The notes under the pieces are model-generated. The model did no database searches. It was not told the DNA's origin and worked only from the letters and a program-made list of their open reading frames with translations. 64,000 nt of DNA, from contig CADCDK010000004.1 in the NCBI GenBank assembly GCA_902800185.1, positions 62,001 to 126,000 of the forward strand, given 5' to 3'. Every line of letters begins with the position of its first letter. Position 1 is the first letter of the stretch. The position numbers and the translations under genes are program-made. This DNA comes from an uncultured Prevotellaceae bacterium (lineage in GTDB: Bacteria; Bacteroidota; Bacteroidia; Bacteroidales; Bacteroidaceae). This document shows, piece after piece, positions 24,907 to 34,127 of the stretch.

Positions 24907-26882
24907 AAAAGTTCAATCCGCTTCATACGATGTTGGCCCCAGCGATTGCGTTGGTGGTCAACTTGTTTTTGGCCTACATGGTTTATTTCATCGCCCGTGT
25001 AGCCTACATGTTTGAAAACTTCAGCCACTTCTCCGAGAACATGTCGGTCAGTCATTTCTTCGACTTGTACGACGGCGGCATCATGTTCGACACTTCTGCC
25101 ATCATCTATACCAATATGCTCTATATTGTGATGATGCTCTTCCCCCTGCATCTGAAGGAGACCAAGACCTACCACAAGATCTGTAAGTGGGTGTTTGTGG
25201 TTGTCAACAGCCTGACGTTGGTTCTCAATCTGGGCGATTCCGTCTATTTCCCTTACACCCAGCGCCGCACGACGACCAGCGTGTTCCAGGAGTTTGGCAA
25301 TGAGAACAACCTTGCCGGCATCTTCTTCCATGAGTTCATCAGCCACTGGTATCTCGTGCTGTTGGCTGCGCTCATCATCTGGGGCATGTGGAAGCTCTAT
25401 GTGACTCCCGCCATCTCCAGCAAGGACTATCGTACCTGGAAACGACAGTTGGGTTTCGCGGGCGTCATGCTGCTTTGTCTTGCCATCGCCACACCCCTTG
25501 CCATTGGTGGCTGTCGTGGCGGACTGGGTTCCGGCATTCGCCCCATCACCATCAATAATGCCAATCAGTACGTGGAGCGACCGGTGGAATGTGCCGTGGT
25601 GCTCAACACTCCCTTTGCCCTGCTGAGAACCATTGGCAAGAGCGTTTTCAATGTACCAGCCTATTATGCCACGCAGCAGGAGTTGGATGCTGTCTATACC
25701 CCCATACACCATCCGCAGCCCACGCATCCGTTTGTGAAGAAGAATGTGGTCGTCCTGATTGTCGAGAGCTTTGCCAGAGAGTTTATCGGAGCCTTCAACC
25801 ACGACTATCAGGACTTTGGCGGCGGCAAGTATCAAGGCTATACTCCCTATGTGGACAAGCTGATTGAAAAGAGTCTGATCTTCAAGTATTCCTATGCCAA
25901 CGGCCGTAAGAGCATCGACGGTATGCCGTCGGTACTGAGCAGCATTCCCATGTTTATAGAGCCGTTTGTGCTCACACCGGCCTCCATGAACGACTATACC
26001 GGCATCGCCGGCATATTGGGCAAGGAAGGATATGAAACGGCGTTCTTCCATGGTGCTAACCGTGGCTCGATGGGCTTTATGGCGTTTGCCAACAAGACGG
26101 GATTCCAGAAGTACTACGGCCGTCAGGACTATGAGGCCGACGAGCGCTTTGGTGGTCCCGCCGACTTCGATACCAACTGGGGTATCTGGGACGAGCCGTT
26201 CCTGCAGTACTACTGCACCAAGATGGGAGAGATGAAAGAACCCTTCATGACGGCACTCTTCACCGTTTCTTCCCACCATCCTTTCGTTGTTCCCGAGAAG
26301 TACGAGGGCAAGTTCCCCAAAGGCACGCAGCCCGTCCACCAGTGCATTGGCTATACCGACATGGCCATTGGCAAGTTCTTTGAGAGTGCCAGCAAGCAAC
26401 CCTGGTTCAAGAACACCATCTTCGTCCTGACAAGCGATCACACCAGTCAGATCCAGTACCCGCAGTTCAAGACCGACCTCGGCTATTACGTCGTTCCCGT
26501 CATCATCTACGACCCGAGCGGAGAAATCCAGCCCGGTGTCAGCGAGAGTGTCGCCCAACAGATAGACATCATGCCCACCGTGCTGAGCTATCTGGGCTAT
26601 GACAAGCCCTACCTGGCTTTCGGCATCGACCTGCTGACCACGCCTGCCGAGGAGACTTTCGCCGTGAACTACGACAATGGAACCTACCAGTACGTGAAGT
26701 ACGGACACGTGCTTCAGTTCAATGGCGAGAAGGCCACGGCCCTCTATCGACAGGACGACATCATGATGACCAAGAACATCGTGGGGAAAGAACCCGAGGT
26801 GCAGGCCAAGATGGAGCGCGAAGTGAAGGCCATCATCCAACAGTATATGTACAGAATGGTTAACGACAAGATGCTTCCATGA
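24903..26882 (+). CDS. LtaS-like sulfatase-family membrane enzyme, copy 1
   Basis: This 659-residue protein has five hydrophobic segments in residues about 1-205 and a large periplasmic domain of the LTA synthase/alkaline phosphatase superfamily. VVLIVESFAREF provides the metal-binding Glu, NGRKSIDGMPSVLSSIP the nucleophile position (Ser where Gram-positive LtaS has Thr), VSSHHPFVVPEK a His pair, and LTSDHTSQIQ the Asp-His pair. Such enzymes move a phosphoglycerol or phosphoethanolamine group onto a membrane-linked acceptor. Both ends overlap the neighbouring genes (ATGA). It is closely similar along its full length to the next gene, so the pair arose by tandem duplication. The donor and acceptor are unknown in Bacteroidetes. 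Confidence 0.87.
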   Translation: MKKFNPLHTMLAPAIALVVNLFLAYMVYFIARVAYMFENFSHFSENMSVSHFFDLYDGGIMFDTSAIIYTNMLYIVMMLFPLHLKETKTYHKICKWVFVVVNSLTLVLNLGDSVYFPYTQRRTTTSVFQEFGNENNLAGIFFHEFISHWYLVLLAALIIWGMWKLYVTPAISSKDYRTWKRQLGFAGVMLLCLAIATPLAIGGCRGGLGSGIRPITINNANQYVERPVECAVVLNTPFALLRTIGKSVFNVPAYYATQQELDAVYTPIHHPQPTHPFVKKNVVVLIVESFAREFIGAFNHDYQDFGGGKYQGYTPYVDKLIEKSLIFKYSYANGRKSIDGMPSVLSSIPMFIEPFVLTPASMNDYTGIAGILGKEGYETAFFHGANRGSMGFMAFANKTGFQKYYGRQDYEADERFGGPADFDTNWGIWDEPFLQYYCTKMGEMKEPFMTALFTVSSHHPFVVPEKYEGKFPKGTQPVHQCIGYTDMAIGKFFESASKQPWFKNTIFVLTSDHTSQIQYPQFKTDLGYYVVPVIIYDPSGEIQPGVSESVAQQIDIMPTVLSYLGYDKPYLAFGIDLLTTPAEETFAVNYDNGTYQYVKYGHVLQFNGEKATALYRQDDIMMTKNIVGKEPEVQAKMEREVKAIIQQYMYRMVNDKMLP

Positions 26883-28849
26883 AAAAGAAATTCAATATCC
26901 TGCATACGGTCTTGGGGCCTATTAGTGCCGTGGTGTTCAACCTGTTTCTGGCCTACGTGGTTTATTTCGTGGCCAGACTGGTGTTCTATGTGGAGAACCT
27001 CCGTTACTTCTCCGACTCCATCAGTTGGGGTCATGCGTGGGAACTCATGCAGGGAGCGTTCATGTTCGATACTTCCGCTATCATCTATACCAACGCGCTG
27101 TGGGTGTTGCTGCTGTTGCTTCCGTGGCACAAGAAAGAGACTCCTCGCTTCCATTCGTTCTGCAAGTGGCTCTTCGTTGTTGTGAACATGCTGGCGCTGG
27201 TGGTGAATCTGTGTGATGCCGTTTACTTCAAATACACCTTGCGCCGTACGACCATCACCGTGTTCAACGAGTTCCAGAACGAAAACAATCTGGTGGGAAT
27301 CTTTGGCATCGAAGCCATGCGCCACTGGTATTTCTTTATTGTTGCCCTTGTCGTCGGCTTCTTCCTCTGGCGCTGCTATGCGGTGCCCCGTTTGACGGTT
27401 CGCAAGAAAGCCGTCAAGCGCTACACCCTGGTCACCTTCCTGTCGCTTTTGCTCTTCGCCCCGCTCTGTTGGGTGGGCATGCGTGGCGGCATCTTCATCC
27501 GTCCCGTTACCGTGAGCACGGCAAACAGCTACTGCGACCGCCCCACAGAGGCCGGCCTGGTGCTCAACACGCCCTTTGCCATTTTGCGCACCATCGGCAA
27601 GACCCATTTCGATGTGCCTGCCTACTTCGCATCGGAACAGGAGATGACAGCCGTCTTCGACCCCATCCATCGTCCCCAGCCAACCCATCCGTTTGTGAAA
27701 AAGAACGTGGTAGTGATCATCCTTGAAAGCTATGGACGTGAATATGTCGGTGCCTTGAACAAACACCTTGAGGGGGGAAAGTACAAGGGATATACACCTT
27801 TCACAGACTCGCTGATTGCCCAAAGCCGCACCTTCACCCATTCCTTCTGCAACGGTCGGAAGAGCATCGACGGCATGCCGTCCATCCTCTCGGGTATTCC
27901 AATGTTCGTCGAGCCACTCTTCGTGTCGCCCTATTCCACGAACAAGGTTTCCGGCATGGCCGACTGCCTGAACCAGAAGGGGTACGAGACAGCTTTCTTC
28001 CACGGAGCAGAACGGGGTTCCATGGGCTTCATGGCCTTTGCCCGTGCCACGAAGTTCCAGCACTATTATGGCCGTGAGGACTTCGAGGCCGACCCGCGCA
28101 CCCTGGGAGCTGCCGAGTACGACAACCACTGGGGCATCTGGGACGAGCCGTTCCTGCAGTACTTCTGCACCAAGATGGACGACATGAAGCAACCCTTCAT
28201 GACAACCCTCTTCACACTTTCTTCCCATCATCCTTACAACATCCCCGACAAATACAAGGAGCAGTTTCCCGAGGGGCCTCTTCCCATCCACCGCTGCATC
28301 CGCTATACCGACCATGCATTAGGCAGATTCTTTGAGAGGGCACGTCGCTCCCCCTGGTTCCAGAATACTATCTTCGTCATTACCTCCGACCATACCCACA
28401 TGAGCAACCATGACGAATACCTCACGGACCTCGGAGGTTTCTGCTCACCCATCATCTTCTATGATCCCAGCGGCGAGATCCAGCCCGGCATGCAGGATGC
28501 CATCGCCCAACAGATAGACATTATGCCGACCATTCTCAACCATCTTGGCTACGACAAGCCATACCTCGGCTTTGGCATCGACCTGTTCAACACCCCTGCC
28601 TCGCAGACCTTTGCCGTGAACTACCTCAACGGCATCTACCAGTATGTCAAGTACGGGTACGTGTTGCAATTCGATGGAGAGAAGACCAAGGCTATCTATG
28701 CCCTTGACGACCGCCTGATGAAAAAGAACCTGCTGGGAAAGAACATCCCGCAGCAACAACAAATGGAGCTTGAGCTGAAGGCCATCATCCAGCAATACAT
28801 GGAGCGTATGGTCAACAACAGGCTCACTCCCACATCCCCACAGTCCTAA
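26879..28849 (+). CDS. LtaS-like sulfatase-family membrane enzyme, copy 2
   Basis: This 656-residue paralogue of the preceding gene has the same layout of membrane segments and periplasmic catalytic domain. The motifs are VVIILESYGREYVG, NGRKSIDGMPSILSGIP, LSSHHPYNIPDK and ITSDHTHMSNHDEY. Differences lie mainly in the membrane part and in the loop after SDH, where copy 1 has a shorter polar run (SDHTSQIQYPQF). All catalytic positions are kept in both copies, so both should be active, perhaps on different acceptors. Its start overlaps the stop of copy 1 by 4 bp, and a glycosyltransferase gene follows 19 bp later. Confidence 0.87.
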   Translation: MKKKFNILHTVLGPISAVVFNLFLAYVVYFVARLVFYVENLRYFSDSISWGHAWELMQGAFMFDTSAIIYTNALWVLLLLLPWHKKETPRFHSFCKWLFVVVNMLALVVNLCDAVYFKYTLRRTTITVFNEFQNENNLVGIFGIEAMRHWYFFIVALVVGFFLWRCYAVPRLTVRKKAVKRYTLVTFLSLLLFAPLCWVGMRGGIFIRPVTVSTANSYCDRPTEAGLVLNTPFAILRTIGKTHFDVPAYFASEQEMTAVFDPIHRPQPTHPFVKKNVVVIILESYGREYVGALNKHLEGGKYKGYTPFTDSLIAQSRTFTHSFCNGRKSIDGMPSILSGIPMFVEPLFVSPYSTNKVSGMADCLNQKGYETAFFHGAERGSMGFMAFARATKFQHYYGREDFEADPRTLGAAEYDNHWGIWDEPFLQYFCTKMDDMKQPFMTTLFTLSSHHPYNIPDKYKEQFPEGPLPIHRCIRYTDHALGRFFERARRSPWFQNTIFVITSDHTHMSNHDEYLTDLGGFCSPIIFYDPSGEIQPGMQDAIAQQIDIMPTILNHLGYDKPYLGFGIDLFNTPASQTFAVNYLNGIYQYVKYGYVLQFDGEKTKAIYALDDRLMKKNLLGKNIPQQQQMELELKAIIQQYMERMVNNRLTPTSPQS

Positions 28850-28868
28850 ACCCCTAAACATCTAACAA

Positions 28869-29741
28869 ATGAAGATCTTCTATATCATTTTCGGCGAGAA
28901 TCTTGCCAACCACATTGAAGCCTATCTCTCCATGAGTACCTTCCGCCGCCAACTGCAACAGGGCGACGAAATCTGCGTGGTGACCACTCACCCCGAGTAT
29001 TACAACAATGCGGATGTGACCGTCATCCCCATCAGCAATGAGCAAATCTCGGAATGGGAAAGTCCCCATCACTACTTCTGGCGTGTCAAGATCAAGGCTG
29101 TGGAGTACATGCATAACCGTTTCCCCGATGACCACATCATCTATCTGGATACCGACACCTTCCTCTTCGGCGACCTCACTGCGCTTCGTAACATCCTGAA
29201 TGCGGGAAAGTCGTTCATGCACCTGCGGGAAGGAGGTCCCGAGACGTTCACGGGCAACGGAAGCAAGATGTGGCGCATGGCAAAGGGAAGCACCTTTGCC
29301 GGCATCACCCTGAGTGAGCGCCATGCCATGTGGAATGCCGGTGTTATCGGATTGCCCTCCAACAAACTGTCAGAGGTGACTCAGACCGCTCTTGCCATCT
29401 GCGACGGCATCCTCGACCTGATGGGCTCCACGCACGTCATCGAACAATACTCCTTCTCCGTTGCATTGCAGGAGCTCACAGACATGGTGGAGGCACAGGC
29501 ACACATCGGGCATTATTGGGGCAACAAACCCCAATGGGAACAATGGATGAACGACATCATCGTGAAGGCCTACATGACCAAGACCTCCATCAACGACGTG
29601 CTGAAGAACATGACCGCCGACGAGCTCTGCCGTGTGGCACCTGTCTATGTGCGCACACCGAGCACTCAGAAACGACTCGTCAAGCTCGTGCAGAAACTCT
29701 TCCCCGATGAGAAAGCCACCTATGCCCAAGTAAGTGAATAG
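28869..29741 (+). CDS. Glycosyltransferase-like protein (GT-A fold, DxD)
   Basis: This 290-residue protein has the motif IIYLDTDTFLFGDL at about residues 92-105, which is the DxD metal site of GT8-type transferases, and HAMWNAGVIGLPSNK in the acceptor region. No signal peptide or membrane segment is visible, so it acts on the cytoplasmic face. The best guess is a sugar transferase that decorates the lipid handled by this operon. It is 19 bp downstream of LtaS copy 2 and 4 bp upstream of the acyltransferase. I do not recognise the exact family number with certainty. Confidence 0.75.
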   Translation: MKIFYIIFGENLANHIEAYLSMSTFRRQLQQGDEICVVTTHPEYYNNADVTVIPISNEQISEWESPHHYFWRVKIKAVEYMHNRFPDDHIIYLDTDTFLFGDLTALRNILNAGKSFMHLREGGPETFTGNGSKMWRMAKGSTFAGITLSERHAMWNAGVIGLPSNKLSEVTQTALAICDGILDLMGSTHVIEQYSFSVALQELTDMVEAQAHIGHYWGNKPQWEQWMNDIIVKAYMTKTSINDVLKNMTADELCRVAPVYVRTPSTQKRLVKLVQKLFPDEKATYAQVSE

Positions 29742-29745
29742 TATT

Positions 29746-30729
29746 ATGCGAATCGTTTATTACATCATCTATTCCATCTGGTACGTCTTCTCCCTGCTTC
29801 CCTTGCGGGTGCTGTATGTACTCTCTGATGGCATCTTCCTGCTGCTCTATCGCTGCGTGGGCTATCGTATCAAGGTGGTGCGGAAGAACCTTTCCGACTC
29901 CTTTCCCGAGAAGACAGAGCAGGAACGTCGGCAAATAGAACGAGGATTCTATCACTTCCTCTGCGACTACTTCGTCGAGACACTGAAGCTGATGACCATG
30001 AGCAGGAGCCAGCTGCGTCGCCGCATGGTATTCAAAGGTGTCGAGGCCGTCAATAAAGCCATCGAGCAGGGACAGTCGTGCGCCGTTTACCTGGGGCACT
30101 ACTGCAACTGGGAATGGGTTACCTCCCTTCCCCTATGGGTGACACCCAAGGCACAGTGCGGACAAATCTACCACCCCCTGGAGAACAAGGAGATGGACAA
30201 GCTGTTCATAGACTTGCGTGAGCGTCTTGGCGGTGTCTGCATCCCCATGACGGAGACACTGCGCTACCTCGTCCGCCTGCGTGCCGAGAACAAGCCCACC
30301 ATCATTGGTTACATTGCTGATCAGGTACCCTTCTGGCGCAATATGCACCACTGGCGCACCTTCCTCAGCCATCCCGACACCCCCGTGCTTTCCGGTAGCG
30401 AGAACATTGCCCGTCGCATGAAGAACGCCGTCTTCTATTTAGACATCCGCCGTCTGCGCCGTGGCTATTACGAAGCCGAGTTCAAGCCGATCACCCGAGA
30501 GCCGCAGAGCCTGCCCGAGTTCCAGATTACCGATGCCTACTTCGAGCTTCTGGAACAGAGCATCCGCCGTGCCCCCGAGTTCTGGTTGTGGAGCCATAAC
30601 CGCTGGAAGCGGACCAAGGAGGAGTTCCTCGAGCGTTTCTACGTGGTTGACACCACCATCTACGAGTATCAGCACCGTCAGCCCAAGCCCGACGAGAAAA
30701 TCATCCTTCCCCACGGAATGACCCAATAA
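29746..30729 (+). CDS. LpxL/HtrB-like lipid acyltransferase
   Basis: With the ATG at 29746 the protein has 327 residues. A hydrophobic N-terminal anchor covers residues about 3-32. VYLGHYCNWEWVTSL carries the HX4E catalytic motif, and QIYHPLENKEMDKLF and RAPEFWLWSHNRWK are segments typical of lauroyl/myristoyl transferases of lipid A and of related phospholipid acyltransferases in Bacteroidetes. It should transfer an acyl chain to a lipid at the inner membrane. It follows the glycosyltransferase by 4 bp and is 11 bp ahead of the papain-like gene. Lipid A is the expected acceptor, but the operon makes another glycolipid possible. Confidence 0.87.
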   Translation: MRIVYYIIYSIWYVFSLLPLRVLYVLSDGIFLLLYRCVGYRIKVVRKNLSDSFPEKTEQERRQIERGFYHFLCDYFVETLKLMTMSRSQLRRRMVFKGVEAVNKAIEQGQSCAVYLGHYCNWEWVTSLPLWVTPKAQCGQIYHPLENKEMDKLFIDLRERLGGVCIPMTETLRYLVRLRAENKPTIIGYIADQVPFWRNMHHWRTFLSHPDTPVLSGSENIARRMKNAVFYLDIRRLRRGYYEAEFKPITREPQSLPEFQITDAYFELLEQSIRRAPEFWLWSHNRWKRTKEEFLERFYVVDTTIYEYQHRQPKPDEKIILPHGMTQ

Positions 30730-30740
30730 CAATCAAGGGA

Positions 30741-31760
30741 GTGAATCAAGCTCATATCTCCGCACCACGGCTCATCCTTCTCCTCGCCCTCACCCTGTTG
30801 CTGATGGGCTGCAAGAGAGAGCGGGCGATAGATGAATGGCCCGAGGGACTGACCATCGACACACTACTGCCCACGACACCCGTCAAGAACCAGGGGGAGA
30901 ATCCGCTCTGCTGGATTTATGGACCCCTGGCGACCCTTGAGACGGAACACTTGGCACAGGGCGACTCGGTGAACCTGTCGGCCAGATTCCTGACCCGGAT
31001 GTTCCTCTATGAAGAGGGTAGGAGATATTATCGTTCAGGAAGTCCAGAAGGCAGGGAGATTTCCCTGCGGGGTACGATGCCGATGTGCCTGCAGCTGCTG
31101 TCACGCTACGGCGCACAGCCTTTCGACTACTACGAAGGCCGGCGGACGGAGGAACTGAACTACGCGGTGCTGGCACGTAAGGTGATGAAGACGGCCGACA
31201 TCTGCAAGGCACGCCGCCTGCCGACAGCGGAGTTTGAACGGCAGCTCAACGATCTGCTCGACCAAGAGACGGGCTATCTGGCCCCCTTTGTCCACATGTT
31301 GGGAGCGGAATATACATCGAAGGAGTTTGCCCATAGCGTGTGCCGGCCGGACGAGTATGTTGTGCTGACTTCCACCGACAGCCAGCCCTACGATCAATGG
31401 GTTGACCCCCAACTGCCCGACAACCAGTGGGGCGACCGCTTCTATAACGTGCCACAGGACACGCTGATGCGCTGCATCGTGAGAGCCCTGAAGAGGGGGC
31501 ATCCCGTGGGATGGGAAGGCGGAATGCGGGGACAACGCTCCGACGACCACTGCATGACTCTCATCGGCCTGGCCCATACGCCCTACAAGCGCTACTTTGT
31601 CTTCAAGAACTCATGGGGAACGGAGCGGGGACGCAACGGACTCTTCTGCCTGTCCTACGAAGACATCCGCGACAACACTGTTGCCGTCATGATGGCCCGT
31701 ACAATGGGGCCTCAGAAGCTACAGAACACCCACAAAGACAAGAATCCGTTACAAAAATGA
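30741..31760 (+). CDS. Papain-like (C1) cysteine peptidase lipoprotein
   Basis: This 339-residue protein starts with GTG and has a lipoprotein signal peptide: LLLALTLLLMGCKRER puts the lipidated Cys at about residue 24. PVKNQGENPLCWIYGPLATLE contains the oxyanion Gln and catalytic Cys of papain-type enzymes (motif core NQGENPLCW). DDHCMTLIGLA supplies the His and YFVFKNSWGTERG the Asn. The pattern is closest to the bleomycin hydrolase/aminopeptidase C branch. It should be anchored to a membrane and face the periplasm or cell surface. The last codons and the stop lie in the first of three 31-bp repeats. Its link to the lipid genes upstream is unclear. Confidence 0.88.
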   Translation: MNQAHISAPRLILLLALTLLLMGCKRERAIDEWPEGLTIDTLLPTTPVKNQGENPLCWIYGPLATLETEHLAQGDSVNLSARFLTRMFLYEEGRRYYRSGSPEGREISLRGTMPMCLQLLSRYGAQPFDYYEGRRTEELNYAVLARKVMKTADICKARRLPTAEFERQLNDLLDQETGYLAPFVHMLGAEYTSKEFAHSVCRPDEYVVLTSTDSQPYDQWVDPQLPDNQWGDRFYNVPQDTLMRCIVRALKRGHPVGWEGGMRGQRSDDHCMTLIGLAHTPYKRYFVFKNSWGTERGRNGLFCLSYEDIRDNTVAVMMARTMGPQKLQNTHKDKNPLQK

Positions 31761-31841
31761 CGAATTCCACTCCATATTATTACAAAAATGACGAATTCCA
31801 CTCCATATTATTACAAAAATAACGAATTCCACTCCGTATTA
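31749..31841. repeat. Three 31-bp tandem repeats directly upstream of a promoter
   Basis: Units begin at 31749, 31780 and 31811, each opening with TTACAAAAAT. Units 1 and 2 are identical and unit 3 differs at two positions; a diverged fourth start at 31842 runs into the -7 element at 31855. The first unit includes the stop codon of the papain-like gene. On the minus strand units 1 and 2 each spell an eight-codon ORF (MEWNSSFL, then TAA TAA). On the plus strand a 21-codon ORF (31757-31822) begins with ATG overlapping that stop codon. Confidence 0.9.
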
Positions 31842-31854
31842 TTAAAAAAATGTG

Positions 31855-31862
31855 TATCTTTG
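31855..31862 (+). promoter_or_regulatory. -7 element of the 16-kb surface-protein operon
   Basis: TATCTTTG matches TAnnTTTG exactly, 47 nt before the ATG of the thioredoxin gene. No TTG is seen at the -33 distance, where repeat unit 3 lies; the repeats may replace or modulate this element. Confidence 0.7.
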
Positions 31863-31909
31863 TAGCGAATTCACCCAAACAATGTAGATAACCAAACCAT
31901 CAGGAATAT

Positions 31910-32392
31910 ATGAAGAAACTACTGCTTATCGCCGTATTGGCTGTTCTGACCATCGGTGCCCATGCCCAGTTGCCCCAGGTACTATTGAAGGACATCAACG
32001 GAAAGGCTATTAGCACAGACACGCTCTCCAACTGTGGCAAGCCCTTCATCATCGATTTCTTCGCCACATGGTGCAAGCCCTGCAACCGTGAGCTCGATGC
32101 CATAGCCGAAGTCTATGACGAGTGGCGCGAGGAGACGGGAGTGAAAATCTACGCCGTGTCCATCGACCAGGCACAGAACATCCAGAAAGTAAAACCCTTG
32201 GTGGAGAACCATGGATGGGAATACGACGTGTTGCTCGACCCCAACAGCGACCTGAAGCGCGCGTTAGGTATCCAGATGATTCCCTACGTGCTCATCGTCG
32301 ATGGTGACGGAAAGATTGTCTATAAGCACAACGGCTATACCGACGGTGCCGAGACGGAACTCATAGAGAAAGTCAGGGAACTGACGAAATAA
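31910..32392 (+). CDS. Exported TlpA-like thioredoxin
   Basis: This 160-residue protein has a signal peptide (residues 1-19, ending GAHAQ) and a thioredoxin fold with the redox motif FFATWCKPCNREL. The cis-Pro lies in IQMIPYVLIVDGDGK. It would act in the periplasm on thiols or disulfides of exported proteins. It is the first gene after the promoter at 31855 and is followed 15 bp later by the DUF6029 gene. The operon also encodes an Omp28-like protein with a CxxC motif and a giant secreted protein with more than twenty cysteines, so disulfide handling in that protein is a reasonable role. That link is inference. Confidence 0.9.
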   Translation: MKKLLLIAVLAVLTIGAHAQLPQVLLKDINGKAISTDTLSNCGKPFIIDFFATWCKPCNRELDAIAEVYDEWREETGVKIYAVSIDQAQNIQKVKPLVENHGWEYDVLLDPNSDLKRALGIQMIPYVLIVDGDGKIVYKHNGYTDGAETELIEKVRELTK

Positions 32393-32407
32393 TCAAAAGG
32401 AAAAGCC

Positions 32408-34096
32408 ATGATGAGATTCTTACCTTTTTGCCTGTTTTTCTTCCTGTCCATTCATGTCAGTGCACAGGTCACGTTCAGCGGTAGCATACAAAGCGACATG
32501 ATGCTGCCACAAAACGACGACAAGATTGGGGCAGAGAAGAAGGAAGACTTCCTGACCAATACCTATATCGACCTGCGGGCGCAACACAAGTACTTTGAGG
32601 CGGGTGCGCGACTGGAGTATATGGAACACCCGCTGCCCGGATTCGAGAACGACTTCAAGGGTTGGGGTGTGCCCCATTTCTACGTGAAGGGCAAGTTAGA
32701 GAAGGCAGAGCTGACCCTCGGCACGTTCTACGAGCAGTTTGGCTCGGGTTTCATCCTGCGCACCTACGAGGAACGCTCGTTAGGCATCGACAACTCACTG
32801 TTGGGCGGCCGACTGGTTGTGAAGCCCGTCAAGGGTGTAACGCTGAAGGCATTAGGCGGTAAGCAACGTCGCTATTGGGAGTGGAACAAGGCTTTCATCA
32901 GCGGTGCCGATGCCGAACTGAGCCTTGACGAGTGGATTCCCTCCATGCAGCAACACGACACACGCCTGTCATTCGGCTTCTCATGGGTGAACAAGCACGA
33001 GAACCCGGATGAGGATGTCACCACCACACGCAAATTCCCACTGCCCAACGGCTATACCCTGTCCACCATGAAGGTGGTGCAGCCCCGCTATGTCAACGCA
33101 TGGGACGCACGGGTGAACCTGAACCACGGAGCATGGAACGTTCTGGCAGAGTATGCGCAGAAAACCGCCGACCCATCCTACGACAACGGATACATCTACC
33201 GCAAGGGCAACACCGCTATGCTCTCTACCTCCTACTCGAAGAAGGGACTGTCGGTGCTCGTTCAGGCCAAGCGCTCGGAGAACATGGCTTCACGCAGCCA
33301 GCGCAAGATGAAGCTCACCTCCTCGTTTATCAACCACCTGCCTGCCTTCACCCAGGATCATACCTACGCCTTGGCAGCCCTCTATCCCTACGCCACACAA
33401 CTGGCCGACGGCGAATGGGCCTACCAGACGGAAGTGGGATACAACTTCAAGCGCAAGACCGCCTTGGGCGGCAAGTACGGCATGAACCTGAAGGTGAACT
33501 ACTCCTATGTGCGTGCCATCGACCGGCAGTGGGAAGGGGGACTCAACCCCGTCTCCCTGAGCAATAGCAACATGCAACTGGCTGGAACGGAGGGCTACCA
33601 CTCGAAGTTCTTCAAGTGGGGCGACGCCACCTACTACCAGGACCTCAATGTGCAACTCTCGCGCAAGTTCTCGAAAGCGTTCAAGCTCAACCTGATGTAT
33701 ATGAACCAACGGTACAACAAGACCGTCATTGAGGGTGAGGGTGGCATGATACACAGCGACATCTACGTGGCCGACGGTAAGTATCAGTTCGCACCGAAGA
33801 CCACCCTGCGCGCCGAGGCACAGTATCTCTGCACCCGACAAGACCAGGGCGACTGGGCATTCGGGTTGCTGGAGCTCTCGCTCGTTCCCCACTGGATGTT
33901 CACGGTGAGCGACATGTGGAACTGCGGCGGTGCGGAAACTCACTACTATCAGAGCAGTGTGACTTTCAACACGGGAGCACACCGACTGCAACTCGGCTAC
34001 GGACGCACACGCGCCGGCTACAACTGCTCGGGCGGTGTGTGCCGATGGATTCCTGCCAGCAAGGGTTTCACGCTCTCATACAACTATAACTTCTAA
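32408..34096 (+). CDS. DUF6029-type predicted outer-membrane barrel
   Basis: This 562-residue protein has a signal peptide (ending VSAQ at about residue 20) and is otherwise a series of alternating polar/aromatic strands, for example RLEYMEHPLPGFENDF, LTLGTFYEQFGSGFILRTYE and GRLVVKPVKGVTLKALGG. It ends in GFTLSYNYNF, a typical outer-membrane barrel C-terminus with a final Phe. The sequence matches what is annotated as DUF6029 in Bacteroidetes; the function is unknown. It starts 15 bp after the thioredoxin gene and 31 bp before the Omp28-like gene, so an outer-membrane role in handling the other secreted proteins of the operon is possible. Confidence 0.8.
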   Translation: MMRFLPFCLFFFLSIHVSAQVTFSGSIQSDMMLPQNDDKIGAEKKEDFLTNTYIDLRAQHKYFEAGARLEYMEHPLPGFENDFKGWGVPHFYVKGKLEKAELTLGTFYEQFGSGFILRTYEERSLGIDNSLLGGRLVVKPVKGVTLKALGGKQRRYWEWNKAFISGADAELSLDEWIPSMQQHDTRLSFGFSWVNKHENPDEDVTTTRKFPLPNGYTLSTMKVVQPRYVNAWDARVNLNHGAWNVLAEYAQKTADPSYDNGYIYRKGNTAMLSTSYSKKGLSVLVQAKRSENMASRSQRKMKLTSSFINHLPAFTQDHTYALAALYPYATQLADGEWAYQTEVGYNFKRKTALGGKYGMNLKVNYSYVRAIDRQWEGGLNPVSLSNSNMQLAGTEGYHSKFFKWGDATYYQDLNVQLSRKFSKAFKLNLMYMNQRYNKTVIEGEGGMIHSDIYVADGKYQFAPKTTLRAEAQYLCTRQDQGDWAFGLLELSLVPHWMFTVSDMWNCGGAETHYYQSSVTFNTGAHRLQLGYGRTRAGYNCSGGVCRWIPASKGFTLSYNYNF

Positions 34097-34127
34097 GGAG
34101 TCCATCCCTCAGTAAGGACTCAAAAAT

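Noticed and set aside
24873-28315. Long open frames on the minus strand opposite the two LtaS-like genes
   Set aside because: They mirror the codon pattern of well-supported plus-strand genes, have no family motifs and no start signals, and lie inside an operon with overlapping genes.
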